Shown here: positions 22,505 through 28,943 of the stretch, piece after piece
How the letters are laid out: every line of letters starts with the position of its first letter
Numbering within the stretch: position 1 is the stretch's first letter
From: an uncultured Burkholderiales bacterium
Lineage (GTDB): Bacteria > Pseudomonadota > Gammaproteobacteria > Burkholderiales > Thiobacillaceae
Assembly (NCBI GenBank): GCA_937925755.1
Contig: CALAMX010000144.1
Span: 1 to 28,943, forward strand
DNA length: 28,943 nt
Reading direction: 5' to 3'
Notes under the pieces: generated by a model
Databases searched by the model: none
Told to the model about the DNA's origin: nothing
The model's input: only the letters and a program-made list of their open reading frames with translations
Translations under genes and position numbers: made by a program

Positions 22505-25291
22505 ATGCCCGACTACCGATCGACCCTGAATCTGCCCGACACCCCCTTCCCCATGCGCGGCGATCTAGCGCGCCGGGAACCTGGTTGGATCCGGCAATGG
22601 CAAGAGAAGCGGCTCTACGACAAGATTCGTGCCGCTGCTGCCGGACGGCCCAAGTTCGTGCTGCATGACGGCCCGCCTTATGCCAACGGCGACATCCATA
22701 TCGGCCATGCGGTGAACAAGATCCTCAAGGACATCATCGTCAAGTCCAAGACCCTGGACGGCTACGACGCGCCCTACGTCCCCGGCTGGGACTGCCACGG
22801 GCTGCCCATCGAGCTGGTGGTGGAGAAACAGCACGGCAAAGACATCCCGCCCGCGCGCTTTCGCGAGCTGTGCCGCGAATATGCCGCGAGCCAGGTCGAG
22901 CGCCAGCGCGCCGACTTCATCCGCTTGGGGGTGCTGGGCGACTGGGACCACCCTTATCTCACCATGGACTACCGCTTCGAGGCGGACATCATGCGCGAGC
23001 TGGGCAAGATCCAGGCCAACGGTTATCTCTACCTGGGCGCCAAACCGGTGCACTGGTGCGTGGACTGTGGCTCGGCCCTGGCAGAGGCGGAGGTCGAGTA
23101 CGAAGACAAGACCTCGCCCGCCATCGACGTGGCCTTCGCCGTGGCCGACTGCGCCGATCTCGGCCGCCGCCTGGGGCTTACTGTCAGCGGCGACTGCCCG
23201 ATTTATGCAGTGATCTGGACTACCACGCCCTGGACCCTGCCGGCCAACCAGGCGGTGGCCGTGCATCCAGACTTTGCCTACGACCTGGTGCGCACCCCGC
23301 GTGGGGTGCTGATCCTGGCGCGCGAGCTGGCCGAGGCTGCCCTCCGGCGCTATGGGTTCGAGACGTTCGAGGTCATGGCCCAGGTCAAGGGCCGGGCGCT
23401 GGAGGGGCTCGTGCTTCAACACCCCTTCTATGAGCGACAAGTGCCCATCATCCTCGCCGATTTCGTCAGCCTGGACACCGGTGTGGGGCTCGTGCACATC
23501 GCCCCCGGCCACGGTCACGACGACTTCGTGGTGGGTATGCGCTACGGCATCAAGGTGGACAACCCCGTGGGCGGTGACGGCCGCTTCTACCCGGACACCC
23601 CGCTGGTGGGTGGGTTGAGCGTGTGGGAGGCGAATCCGCGCGTGATCGACGAACTTAAGGCGCGCGGCCTGCTGCTCGCCCAGGACCGCATCCGCCACAG
23701 CTACCCGCACTGCTGGCGACATAAGACGCCGATCATCTTCCGCGCCACGCGGCAGTGGTTCATCGGCATGGATATCAGGAATCAGGAATCAGGGAGCAGC
23801 GAGCAAAAGACCCTGCGCGAGCTGGCCCTACAGGCGGTGGCTGAAACCCGCTTCTATCCCGAATGGGGGCGGGCGCGGCTTACGGCGATGATGCAAAACC
23901 GCCCTGACTGGTGTGTCTCACGCCAACGTTTCTGGGGTGTGCCCATCCCCTTGTTCGTGCACAAGACCACAGGCGCGCTACATCCGCGCACGCCGGAGCT
24001 GATCGAGGCGGTGGCGCAGCGGGTGGAACGCTCCGGCATCGAGGCCTGGTTCAGCCTGGATGCGAGCGAGCTGCTCGGCGCGGAGGCGGCCGAGTACGAA
24101 AAGGTGAGCGACACCCTGGACGTGTGGTTCGACTCGGGAGTGACGCACGCCTGCCTGCTCAAGGAGCGCTCAGGGCTCAAACACCCCGCCGATCTCTATC
24201 TCGAGGGCTCGGACCAGCACCGCGGCTGGTTCCAGTCCTCGCTCATCACCGGCTGCGCCACCGATGGCCACGCCCCTTACAAAGCACTACTGACACACGG
24301 CTTCGTGGTGGATGGCCAAGGTCACAAGATGTCCAAGTCACGCGGCAATGTGATCGCCCCGCAGAGGGTGGCCGACAGCCTAGGGGCGGAAATCCTGCGC
24401 CTGTGGGTGGCGAGCACGGACTACTCCGGCGAGCTGTCGATCTCCGACGAGATCCTCAAGCGCGTGGTCGAGGCCTATCGCCGCCTGCGCAACACCCTGC
24501 GCTTCCTGCTCGCGAACACCGCGGATTTCGATGCCGAGCGCGACGCGCTGCCGATCGAGCAGTGGCTCGGCATCGATCGTTATGCCCTGGCCCTCACCCG
24601 TCGCCTACAGGAAGAGACGCTGGCCGACTACCGCGCCTACAGCTTCCATACCGCCATCCAGCGTCTGCACAACTTCTGTTCCGAGGATCTGGGTGCCTTT
24701 TATCTCGACGTGCTCAAGGACCGCCTCTACACCACGGCGGCCGCCTCGCGCGCACGTCGCGCGGCACAAAACGCCCTGTGGCACATCTTGCAGACAGTCA
24801 CCCGCCTGATCGCCCCTGTCCTATCGTTCACCGCCGAGGAGATCTGGTCCCTGATCGGCAAGAGCGAAAGCGTGTTCCTGGAGCTGTGGCACACGTTGCC
24901 GGCGCAGGAGGGCGAGGCTGAACTCCTGCGCAACTGGCAACGACTGCGTGAGCTGCGGGCCTTGGCCACCAAGCGTTTGGAAGAACTGCGGGTCGCCGGA
25001 CAGATCGGTGCCTCGCTGCAGGCCGAGGTGACCTACTATGCCGACGGGGAGGACTATGAGCTTCTCGCCAGCCTCGGCGATGACCTGCGTTTCGTGCTGA
25101 TCACCTCCAGCGCCCGGGTCGAGCGTATGAGCGGGGAGACCCGCCTAGAGGCGGCGCCGAGCCCGCATGCCAAATGCGAGCGCTGTTGGCATTACCGCGC
25201 CGATGTCGGTGTCGACCCGCAACACCCGGGACTGTGCGGTCGTTGTCTGAACAACCTCTATGGCGCTGGCGAGGTGCGGACCCATGCCTGA
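22505..25291 (+). CDS. ileS: Isoleucyl-tRNA synthetase
   Basis: This 928-residue class I synthetase charges tRNA-Ile. It contains the HIGH motif (HIGH in GDIHIGHAVNK, residues about 60-63), the editing CP1 insert, the tRNA-handling DYSGELSISDEI region, KMSKS (in GHKMSKSRGN) and a C-terminal zinc knuckle (CERCWHY and CGRC). Compared with the E. coli protein as I remember it, the catalytic core holds about 11 extra residues just after QWFIGMD: they include a translated heptamer repeat listed separately. No strong ribosome binding site is visible before ATG 22505. Its stop overlaps the lspA start by 8 bp. Confidence 0.97.
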   Translation: MPDYRSTLNLPDTPFPMRGDLARREPGWIRQWQEKRLYDKIRAAAAGRPKFVLHDGPPYANGDIHIGHAVNKILKDIIVKSKTLDGYDAPYVPGWDCHGLPIELVVEKQHGKDIPPARFRELCREYAASQVERQRADFIRLGVLGDWDHPYLTMDYRFEADIMRELGKIQANGYLYLGAKPVHWCVDCGSALAEAEVEYEDKTSPAIDVAFAVADCADLGRRLGLTVSGDCPIYAVIWTTTPWTLPANQAVAVHPDFAYDLVRTPRGVLILARELAEAALRRYGFETFEVMAQVKGRALEGLVLQHPFYERQVPIILADFVSLDTGVGLVHIAPGHGHDDFVVGMRYGIKVDNPVGGDGRFYPDTPLVGGLSVWEANPRVIDELKARGLLLAQDRIRHSYPHCWRHKTPIIFRATRQWFIGMDIRNQESGSSEQKTLRELALQAVAETRFYPEWGRARLTAMMQNRPDWCVSRQRFWGVPIPLFVHKTTGALHPRTPELIEAVAQRVERSGIEAWFSLDASELLGAEAAEYEKVSDTLDVWFDSGVTHACLLKERSGLKHPADLYLEGSDQHRGWFQSSLITGCATDGHAPYKALLTHGFVVDGQGHKMSKSRGNVIAPQRVADSLGAEILRLWVASTDYSGELSISDEILKRVVEAYRRLRNTLRFLLANTADFDAERDALPIEQWLGIDRYALALTRRLQEETLADYRAYSFHTAIQRLHNFCSEDLGAFYLDVLKDRLYTTAAASRARRAAQNALWHILQTVTRLIAPVLSFTAEEIWSLIGKSESVFLELWHTLPAQEGEAELLRNWQRLRELRALATKRLEELRVAGQIGASLQAEVTYYADGEDYELLASLGDDLRFVLITSSARVERMSGETRLEAAPSPHAKCERCWHYRADVGVDPQHPGLCGRCLNNLYGAGEVRTHA
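23774..23794 (+). repeat. Three tandem heptamers ATCAGGA inside ileS
   Basis: ATCAGGA occurs at 23774-23780 and 23781-23787 and ATCAGGG at 23788-23794, in frame with ileS (seven codons). They sit at the head of an insertion of about 11 residues right after QWFIGMD. A related GGATCAG/GGAATCAG pair occurs at the N-terminal end of lspA (about 25292-25325). Confidence 0.8.
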
Positions 25292-25811
25292 CCGGGATCA
25301 GGGCCCAGGGCCCCGGAATCAGAGAGGGGGTGTGAGGTGGCTGTGGCTCTCCGCCCTGGTGTTGATCCTGGATCAGGCCAGCAAGCGGCTGATCATCGCC
25401 AGTCTCACCCCCTATCAGGAGGTCATCGCCGTCACACCCTTCTTCAACCTGGTGCACGTGCACAACACCGGCGCGGCCTTTTCCCTGTTGGCCGACCAGT
25501 CCGGCTGGCAGCGCTGGTTCTTCCTCATCGTGGCCTCGATCGCCACTGGCGTCATCCTCTGGCTGCTCGCTACCACCCGCGGCCGCACCCTGTTTGCCAT
25601 CGGGCTCGCCCTGATCCTGGGTGGGGCGCTGGGCAACGTCATCGACCGCCTGGCCTATGGCCACGTCATCGACTTCCTCGACTTTCACGCCGCTGGCTGG
25701 CACTGGCCGGCCTTCAACCTGGCCGACTCGGCCATCACGGTGGGGGCAGGGCTACTCATCTGGGACGGGCTATGGGGCAGCGGTGCGACGCGTGGGACGG
25801 CGGCGCGATGA
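25284..25811 (+). CDS. lspA: Lipoprotein signal peptidase (signal peptidase II)
   Basis: This 175-residue membrane aspartic protease removes signal peptides from prolipoproteins after lipidation. It has four membrane helices and both catalytic blocks: GNVIDRLAYGHVIDFLDF and FNLADSAITVG, each giving one catalytic Asp. The VHNTGAAFSLLA segment is also typical. ATG 25284 overlaps the ileS stop by 8 bp; its first 16 residues (rich in Asp, Gly, Pro and Arg) come from a repeat-like sequence, and GTG 25332 is a shorter alternative starting at the conserved VRWLWL. MshL, a predicted lipoprotein in the same window, would be one substrate. Confidence 0.93.
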   Translation: MPDRDQGPGPRNQRGGVRWLWLSALVLILDQASKRLIIASLTPYQEVIAVTPFFNLVHVHNTGAAFSLLADQSGWQRWFFLIVASIATGVILWLLATTRGRTLFAIGLALILGGALGNVIDRLAYGHVIDFLDFHAAGWHWPAFNLADSAITVGAGLLIWDGLWGSGATRGTAAR

Positions 25812-26239
25812 GCGCGCGTGGCGCCCGCATGGGCGATCGGCTCACCCTGCACTACCGGTTGAGCTGTAGCGGCCGAGAGGTCGTCAGCACATTCGGCAGC
25901 GATCCGGAGACCTTCGTGCTCGGCTCGGGCGAGATCGACCCGCGTCTGGAGGTGCATCTGCTGGGCCTACCGGTGGGGGTGCACACGACCCTCAGACTGG
26001 GGCCGGGCGAGGCCTTCGGTGCCCACGACGCCACCCTGATACACTGGCTGCCGCGTGCCGATTTCGACCCCACCCTTGACCTTAAGCGCGGCCACACGGT
26101 GGAATTCACCCTGCCCAACGGCCAGACACTCAACGCAACCATACTGGATGTGAACGAGACCGACGTACAGGTGGACTTCAACCACCCCTTAGCCGGCCTG
26201 CCGGTCGAATTCGAGATCGAGATCCTCGCCTTGGAGTAG
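25808..26239 (+). CDS. fkpB: FKBP-type peptidyl-prolyl isomerase (SlpA/FkpB type)
   Basis: This 143-residue cytoplasmic FKBP has the split domain of the SlpA family: an N-terminal strand (LTLHYRLSCSGREVVSTF), a GSGEIDPRLEVHLLGLPVG segment, an inserted-in-flap chaperone part and the return to FEIEILALE at the C-terminus. It helps protein folding. It overlaps the lspA stop by 4 bp (ATGA) and precedes ispH by 6 bp; lspA-fkpB-ispH is a widespread proteobacterial gene order, which supports the call. Confidence 0.9.
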   Translation: MSARGARMGDRLTLHYRLSCSGREVVSTFGSDPETFVLGSGEIDPRLEVHLLGLPVGVHTTLRLGPGEAFGAHDATLIHWLPRADFDPTLDLKRGHTVEFTLPNGQTLNATILDVNETDVQVDFNHPLAGLPVEFEIEILALE

Positions 26240-26245
26240 GATCGC

Positions 26246-27169
26246 ATGCCCGACATCCTGCTTGCCAACCCCCGCGGTTTCTGTGCCGGTGTGGACCGCG
26301 CCATCGCCATCGTCGAGCGCGCCCTCGAGCGATTTGGTGCCCCCATCTACGTGCGCCACGAGGTGGTGCACAACCGCTATGTCGTGGAAGCGCTCAAGGC
26401 CAAGGGAGCGATCTTCATCGAGGACCTCGCCGACGTGCCGGCGGGTGCGACCCTAATCTACAGCGCCCATGGCGTGCCGCAGTCGGTCCGGCGCGAGGCC
26501 GCGGCGCGCGGTCTCACCGTGTTCGACGCCACCTGCCCGTTGGTCACCAAGGTCCACGTCGAGGTCCGCCGCATGCATGAACAGGGCTACGAGATCGTGA
26601 TGATCGGCCACAAGGGCCACCCAGAGGTCGAGGGCACCATGGGGCAGGTCGAAGGTGGCATCTACCTGGTCGAGACCCCTGAGGACGTCGCCCGTCTCCA
26701 AGTCAATGATCCCGAGCGGCTGGCCTATGTCACCCAAACCACCCTGTCGGTCGATGACGCCGCGCGCGTGGTCGAAGCGCTGCGCGCCCGCTTTCCGGCC
26801 ATCGTCGGCCCCAGGAAGGACGACATCTGCTATGCCACACAGAACCGCCAGGATGCGGTCAAGGCGCTTGCGCGCGCATGCGACGTGATCATCGTCGTCG
26901 GCTCGCCCAACAGCTCCAACTCCAATCGGCTGCGTGAGGTGGCGCAAAACCTCGGTACCCCCGCTTATCTGGTGGACAGCGCCGAAGAGCTCAGACCCGA
27001 GTGGATCGCCGGTTGCCGGCACGTCGGCATTACCGCCGGCGCCTCCGCCCCAGAGGTGCTGGTGCAAGGTGTCATCGACCGTCTCAGGGCGCTGGGCGCC
27101 GGACGTGTCAGCACGCAGACGGGCGTCGCCGAAAAGGTGAGTTTCCCCTTGCCCAAGGAGCTCGCATGA
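26246..27169 (+). CDS. ispH: 4-hydroxy-3-methylbut-2-enyl diphosphate reductase (IspH)
   Basis: This 307-residue enzyme carries out the last step of the MEP isoprenoid pathway, giving isopentenyl and dimethylallyl diphosphate. The three cluster cysteines are in FCAGVDRAI (C13), FDATCPLVTKVH (about C97) and near the NSSNSNRL block. HEVVHNRYVVE and the substrate-binding SSNSNRLREVA segment are conserved. It starts 6 bp after fkpB and overlaps msrB by 4 bp. Full length and typical. Confidence 0.96.
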   Translation: MPDILLANPRGFCAGVDRAIAIVERALERFGAPIYVRHEVVHNRYVVEALKAKGAIFIEDLADVPAGATLIYSAHGVPQSVRREAAARGLTVFDATCPLVTKVHVEVRRMHEQGYEIVMIGHKGHPEVEGTMGQVEGGIYLVETPEDVARLQVNDPERLAYVTQTTLSVDDAARVVEALRARFPAIVGPRKDDICYATQNRQDAVKALARACDVIIVVGSPNSSNSNRLREVAQNLGTPAYLVDSAEELRPEWIAGCRHVGITAGASAPEVLVQGVIDRLRALGAGRVSTQTGVAEKVSFPLPKELA

Positions 27170-27609
27170 ATAACGCGCCCCACCCTCCCTCGGAATACGA
27201 CCTCACACCACTCTCAGTCGCCGAGCGCGAGGCGCTAGCGGCCAAGCTGAGCCCGGAGGAACGCCGGGTCATCCTACATCAGGGCACGGAACCGCCTTTC
27301 TGCGGCGGGCTGCTAAAGGAAAAGCGCAGCGGGGTGTACCGCTGTCGGCTCTGCGAGCTACCCCTGTTTCGCTCCGAGGCCAAGTTCGAGTCGGGCACTG
27401 GCTGGCCCAGCTTTCATACCCCTTTCCATCCCGACCACATCCGTTATCTGCGCGACTCGAGCCACGGCATGGTGCGCACCGAGATCCGCTGTGCGCGCTG
27501 CGACGGCCACCTAGGCCACGTCTTCGACGACGGGCCGCCTCCCACCGGGCTACGCTACTGCCTAAACTCGTTGTCGCTCAGCTTCACCCCCGACGCAGAA
27601 CCGACCTGA
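27166..27609 (+). CDS. msrB: Peptide methionine-R-sulfoxide reductase (MsrB)
   Basis: This 147-residue repair enzyme reduces methionine-R-sulfoxide. It has two zinc CxxC pairs (CRLC and CARC), the GWPSF segment and the catalytic Cys in RYCLNSLSL. The residue before GWPSF is Thr-Gly where some members carry the resolving Cys, so this is likely the one-Cys type that relies on an outside reductant. No signal peptide, so cytoplasmic. AAGGAG lies just before ATG 27166, inside the 3' end of ispH; the overlap is 4 bp. It converges on the cytochrome gene with a 13 bp gap. Confidence 0.93.
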   Translation: MNNAPHPPSEYDLTPLSVAEREALAAKLSPEERRVILHQGTEPPFCGGLLKEKRSGVYRCRLCELPLFRSEAKFESGTGWPSFHTPFHPDHIRYLRDSSHGMVRTEIRCARCDGHLGHVFDDGPPPTGLRYCLNSLSLSFTPDAEPT

Positions 27610-27622
27610 ATCCGGCCATGAC

Positions 27623-28081
27623 CTAGCGCGCGCCGCGGGCGGGGGCGACCTCTAGACGATAGGTGTCGTGACAGCCGGAGCAATAGGCCAGTGCCTCGGC
27701 CAGTTGACTCAAGGTCAGCGAGGGATCTGCCTTGGCCTCGGCGTCGCGGGCGATGACGTCGAACACCTCGTGTAACCCCAAACTCAGCTCGACATAGGCC
27801 AACGGCAACCTTTCGCGCATCTGCGCTGGCATGTGGTGCAGCACCTTGCCCAAGGGCCTTGCCTCGACCGCCACCGCCTTCATGTCATTGCGCGCGAGGG
27901 CGTTGAAGATGTTGTACAGCCCCTGCAGAAAGGTGCGCATCTCGGCCAGGAGATGATTGCGCTCCTGACGGGTCATGTTGATGGGTATGCGGTTGTCGGC
28001 GCCATCAAGTGGGGTGGCGATGGCGAGCTCGGCGGAAACCAGGGCCGCGGCGAGGCCTAGAAGGTGTAGCACGCGTGGCAT
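27623..28081 (-). CDS. Exported c-type cytochrome resembling cytochrome c'
   Basis: This 152-residue protein has an N-terminal signal peptide (MPRVLHLLGLAAALVSAELAIA, cut near the Ala-rich end) and one haem-binding CSGCH close to the C-terminus, with the rest of the mature part predicted as amphipathic helices (EMRTFLQGLYNIFNALARND, LGLHEVFDVIARDAEA). A four-helix bundle with a C-terminal CxxCH is the layout of cytochrome c' / c-556. These periplasmic proteins bind gases such as NO or act as small electron carriers; which applies here cannot be told. GGAGA sits upstream of ATG 28081; an in-frame start further upstream is less likely. It stands alone, convergent with msrB. Confidence 0.75.
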   Translation of the reverse strand: MPRVLHLLGLAAALVSAELAIATPLDGADNRIPINMTRQERNHLLAEMRTFLQGLYNIFNALARNDMKAVAVEARPLGKVLHHMPAQMRERLPLAYVELSLGLHEVFDVIARDAEAKADPSLTLSQLAEALAYCSGCHDTYRLEVAPARGAR

Positions 28082-28648
28082 GGTGTCTCCTTCCACTGGG
28101 AAGGCCATGAGGCCAATGAGGGTCATTCAGCGAATACAACTATTCAAACTAGCACATCCATACGGAGATTCACTTGCCGCCGCAGGAGAAAAGCTTCGAA
28201 GCGCACGCGGCCGGCGTCGAGCCAAAGCTGCAACGGCTGTTGACGAGCGACCTGCGCTCCCTAGACTGATTGACGAGATCGCCATCACCGCACACCGCGA
28301 CGGCCGTGGCCTGGACCGCGATTGGCGCGAGCGCCAACGACCTCGATGCGAGTTGGCAGGCACTGGCCAACACAGGGAATACGCCATCATCCGTCACGCC
28401 ACAAAAGGGCTGGCGGGGCTTGACCGCAGGATGCTCCCTAGCCGCGATCGATCTGGGCTCCGCTGTGCGGCTGACCGTCGCGCTCGCCCTGCGGCGGCGT
28501 CGCTCGTGGCCCTGCGTGCTGTCCTTCCCCCTCAAGAGGCTGGTCGTGCCGGCCACTGTCCTCAACCGACCTCCGGGTGCGTTCAACTGAGGTTTTGAGG
28601 ATCATCTTTTCCTGTCTGCCCCTCTTCCAGTGCTATACCATCGGGCCC
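28082..28648. other. Intergenic stretch between the cytochrome gene and rlmJ
   Basis: These 567 bp separate divergent genes. Open frames on both strands overlap each other and look random, except for a 31-codon frame at 28174-28269 (TTG start, GGAG six bases upstream) whose translation has a protein-like composition; see findings. A TATACC at 28634 could be the -10 of rlmJ, but no good -35 is present. I see no RNA gene. Confidence 0.5.
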
Positions 28649-28943
28649 ATGCTCAGCTATCGTCATGCCTTCCACGCCGGCAATCACGCCGACGTGCTCA
28701 AGCACCTGGTCCTCGCCCACATCCTGGATTACCTGAACCTGAAGGACAAACCCTGGTGGTATGTGGACACCCACGCGGGGGCCGGCATCTATGACCTGAG
28801 GGCCGAGTACGCGCGCAAAAACGCCGAGTACGAGACCGGCATCGGCCGCCTCTGGAAGTGCACCGATCCACCCAAGGCGGTGGCGCGCTATATCGATCTC
28901 GTGCGCGGGCTCAATCCGGACGGTCGGCTGCGGCTGTATCCCG
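28649..28943 (+). CDS. rlmJ: 23S rRNA (adenine-2030-N6)-methyltransferase, N-terminal part
   Basis: The window ends inside this gene; 98 residues are visible. The start MLSYRHAFHAGNHADVLKH and the VDTHAGAGIYDL methyltransferase motif are characteristic of RlmJ, which modifies A2030 of 23S rRNA using S-adenosylmethionine. The ATG is at 28649; no strong ribosome binding site is visible. Its function is confident; the C-terminal half lies outside the window. Confidence 0.93.
   Translation, partial: MLSYRHAFHAGNHADVLKHLVLAHILDYLNLKDKPWWYVDTHAGAGIYDLRAEYARKNAEYETGIGRLWKCTDPPKAVARYIDLVRGLNPDGRLRLYP

Noticed and set aside
22565..23722. 385-codon open frame on the minus strand
   Set aside because: Antisense to the intact ileS; composition is typical of a reverse-frame shadow.
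1..28943. CRISPR array, tRNA/rRNA genes, transposase or phage genes
   Set aside because: No regular spaced repeats, no tRNA-like cloverleaf sequence, and no transposase, integrase or phage proteins were seen on either strand.

Overview
The window looks like the chromosome of a GC-rich, sulfur-metabolising betaproteobacterium. The betaproteobacterial placement rests on the DUF3579 gene and on the order rpsT / murJ-ribF-ileS-lspA-fkpB-ispH. The sulfur placement rests on a qmoAB-hdrCB cluster, most likely the electron-transfer partner of APS reductase. I cannot name the species; a Thiobacillus/Hydrogenophilales-like chemolithotroph is a reasonable guess from gene content only.

Layout. (1) 1-565: the 3' end of prfC (release factor 3). 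(2) 566-1063: about 500 bp with no convincing gene. (3) 1064-6220, minus strand: a compact operon read as qmoA-qmoB-hdrC-hdrB. It encodes two HdrA-like flavoproteins, a two-cluster ferredoxin subunit and a CCG-domain subunit. There is no membrane QmoC and no aprBA in view. (4) 6546-17556, minus strand: a complete-looking MSHA-type (type IVa-like) pilus assembly operon, read as mshE-mshG-mshA-mshC-mshD-mshO-mshP-mshI-mshN/PilN-like-mshJ-(410 bp gap)-mshK-mshL-TPR protein. Most junctions are ATGA overlaps or gaps of a few bases. The MshE ATPase carries a near-perfect double c-di-GMP-binding MshEN motif, so pilus assembly is probably gated by this second messenger. (5) 17858-19067, minus strand: a YfcE/MJ0936-like phosphoesterase and inorganic pyrophosphatase. 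(6) 19177-19464: the small DUF3579 gene. (7) 19514-19777, minus strand: rpsT, divergent from a plus-strand housekeeping run at 19884-27609 (murJ, ribF, ileS, lspA, fkpB, ispH, msrB). (8) 27623-28081, minus strand: a small exported c-type cytochrome resembling cytochrome c'. (9) 28082-28648: mostly non-coding. (10) 28649 to the end: the 5' part of rlmJ.

How the parts work together. The Qmo/Hdr proteins would move electrons between APS reductase and a soluble or quinone partner. The MSHA block would build a thin surface pilus for attachment. The right-hand block is cell-wall precursor flipping (murJ), flavin synthesis (ribF), isoleucyl-tRNA synthesis (ileS), lipoprotein processing (lspA), isoprenoid synthesis (ispH) and protein repair (msrB).

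The less ordinary signals are: the Qmo complex with HdrCB in place of QmoC; the reordered MSHA locus that lacks an mshM-like ATPase; two structured inverted repeats with the same 10-base outer arm on either side of the MSHA block; the 410 bp hole inside that operon; and an in-frame heptamer-repeat insertion in the IleS catalytic core. I did not find a clearly new defence, mobile or CRISPR-type system.
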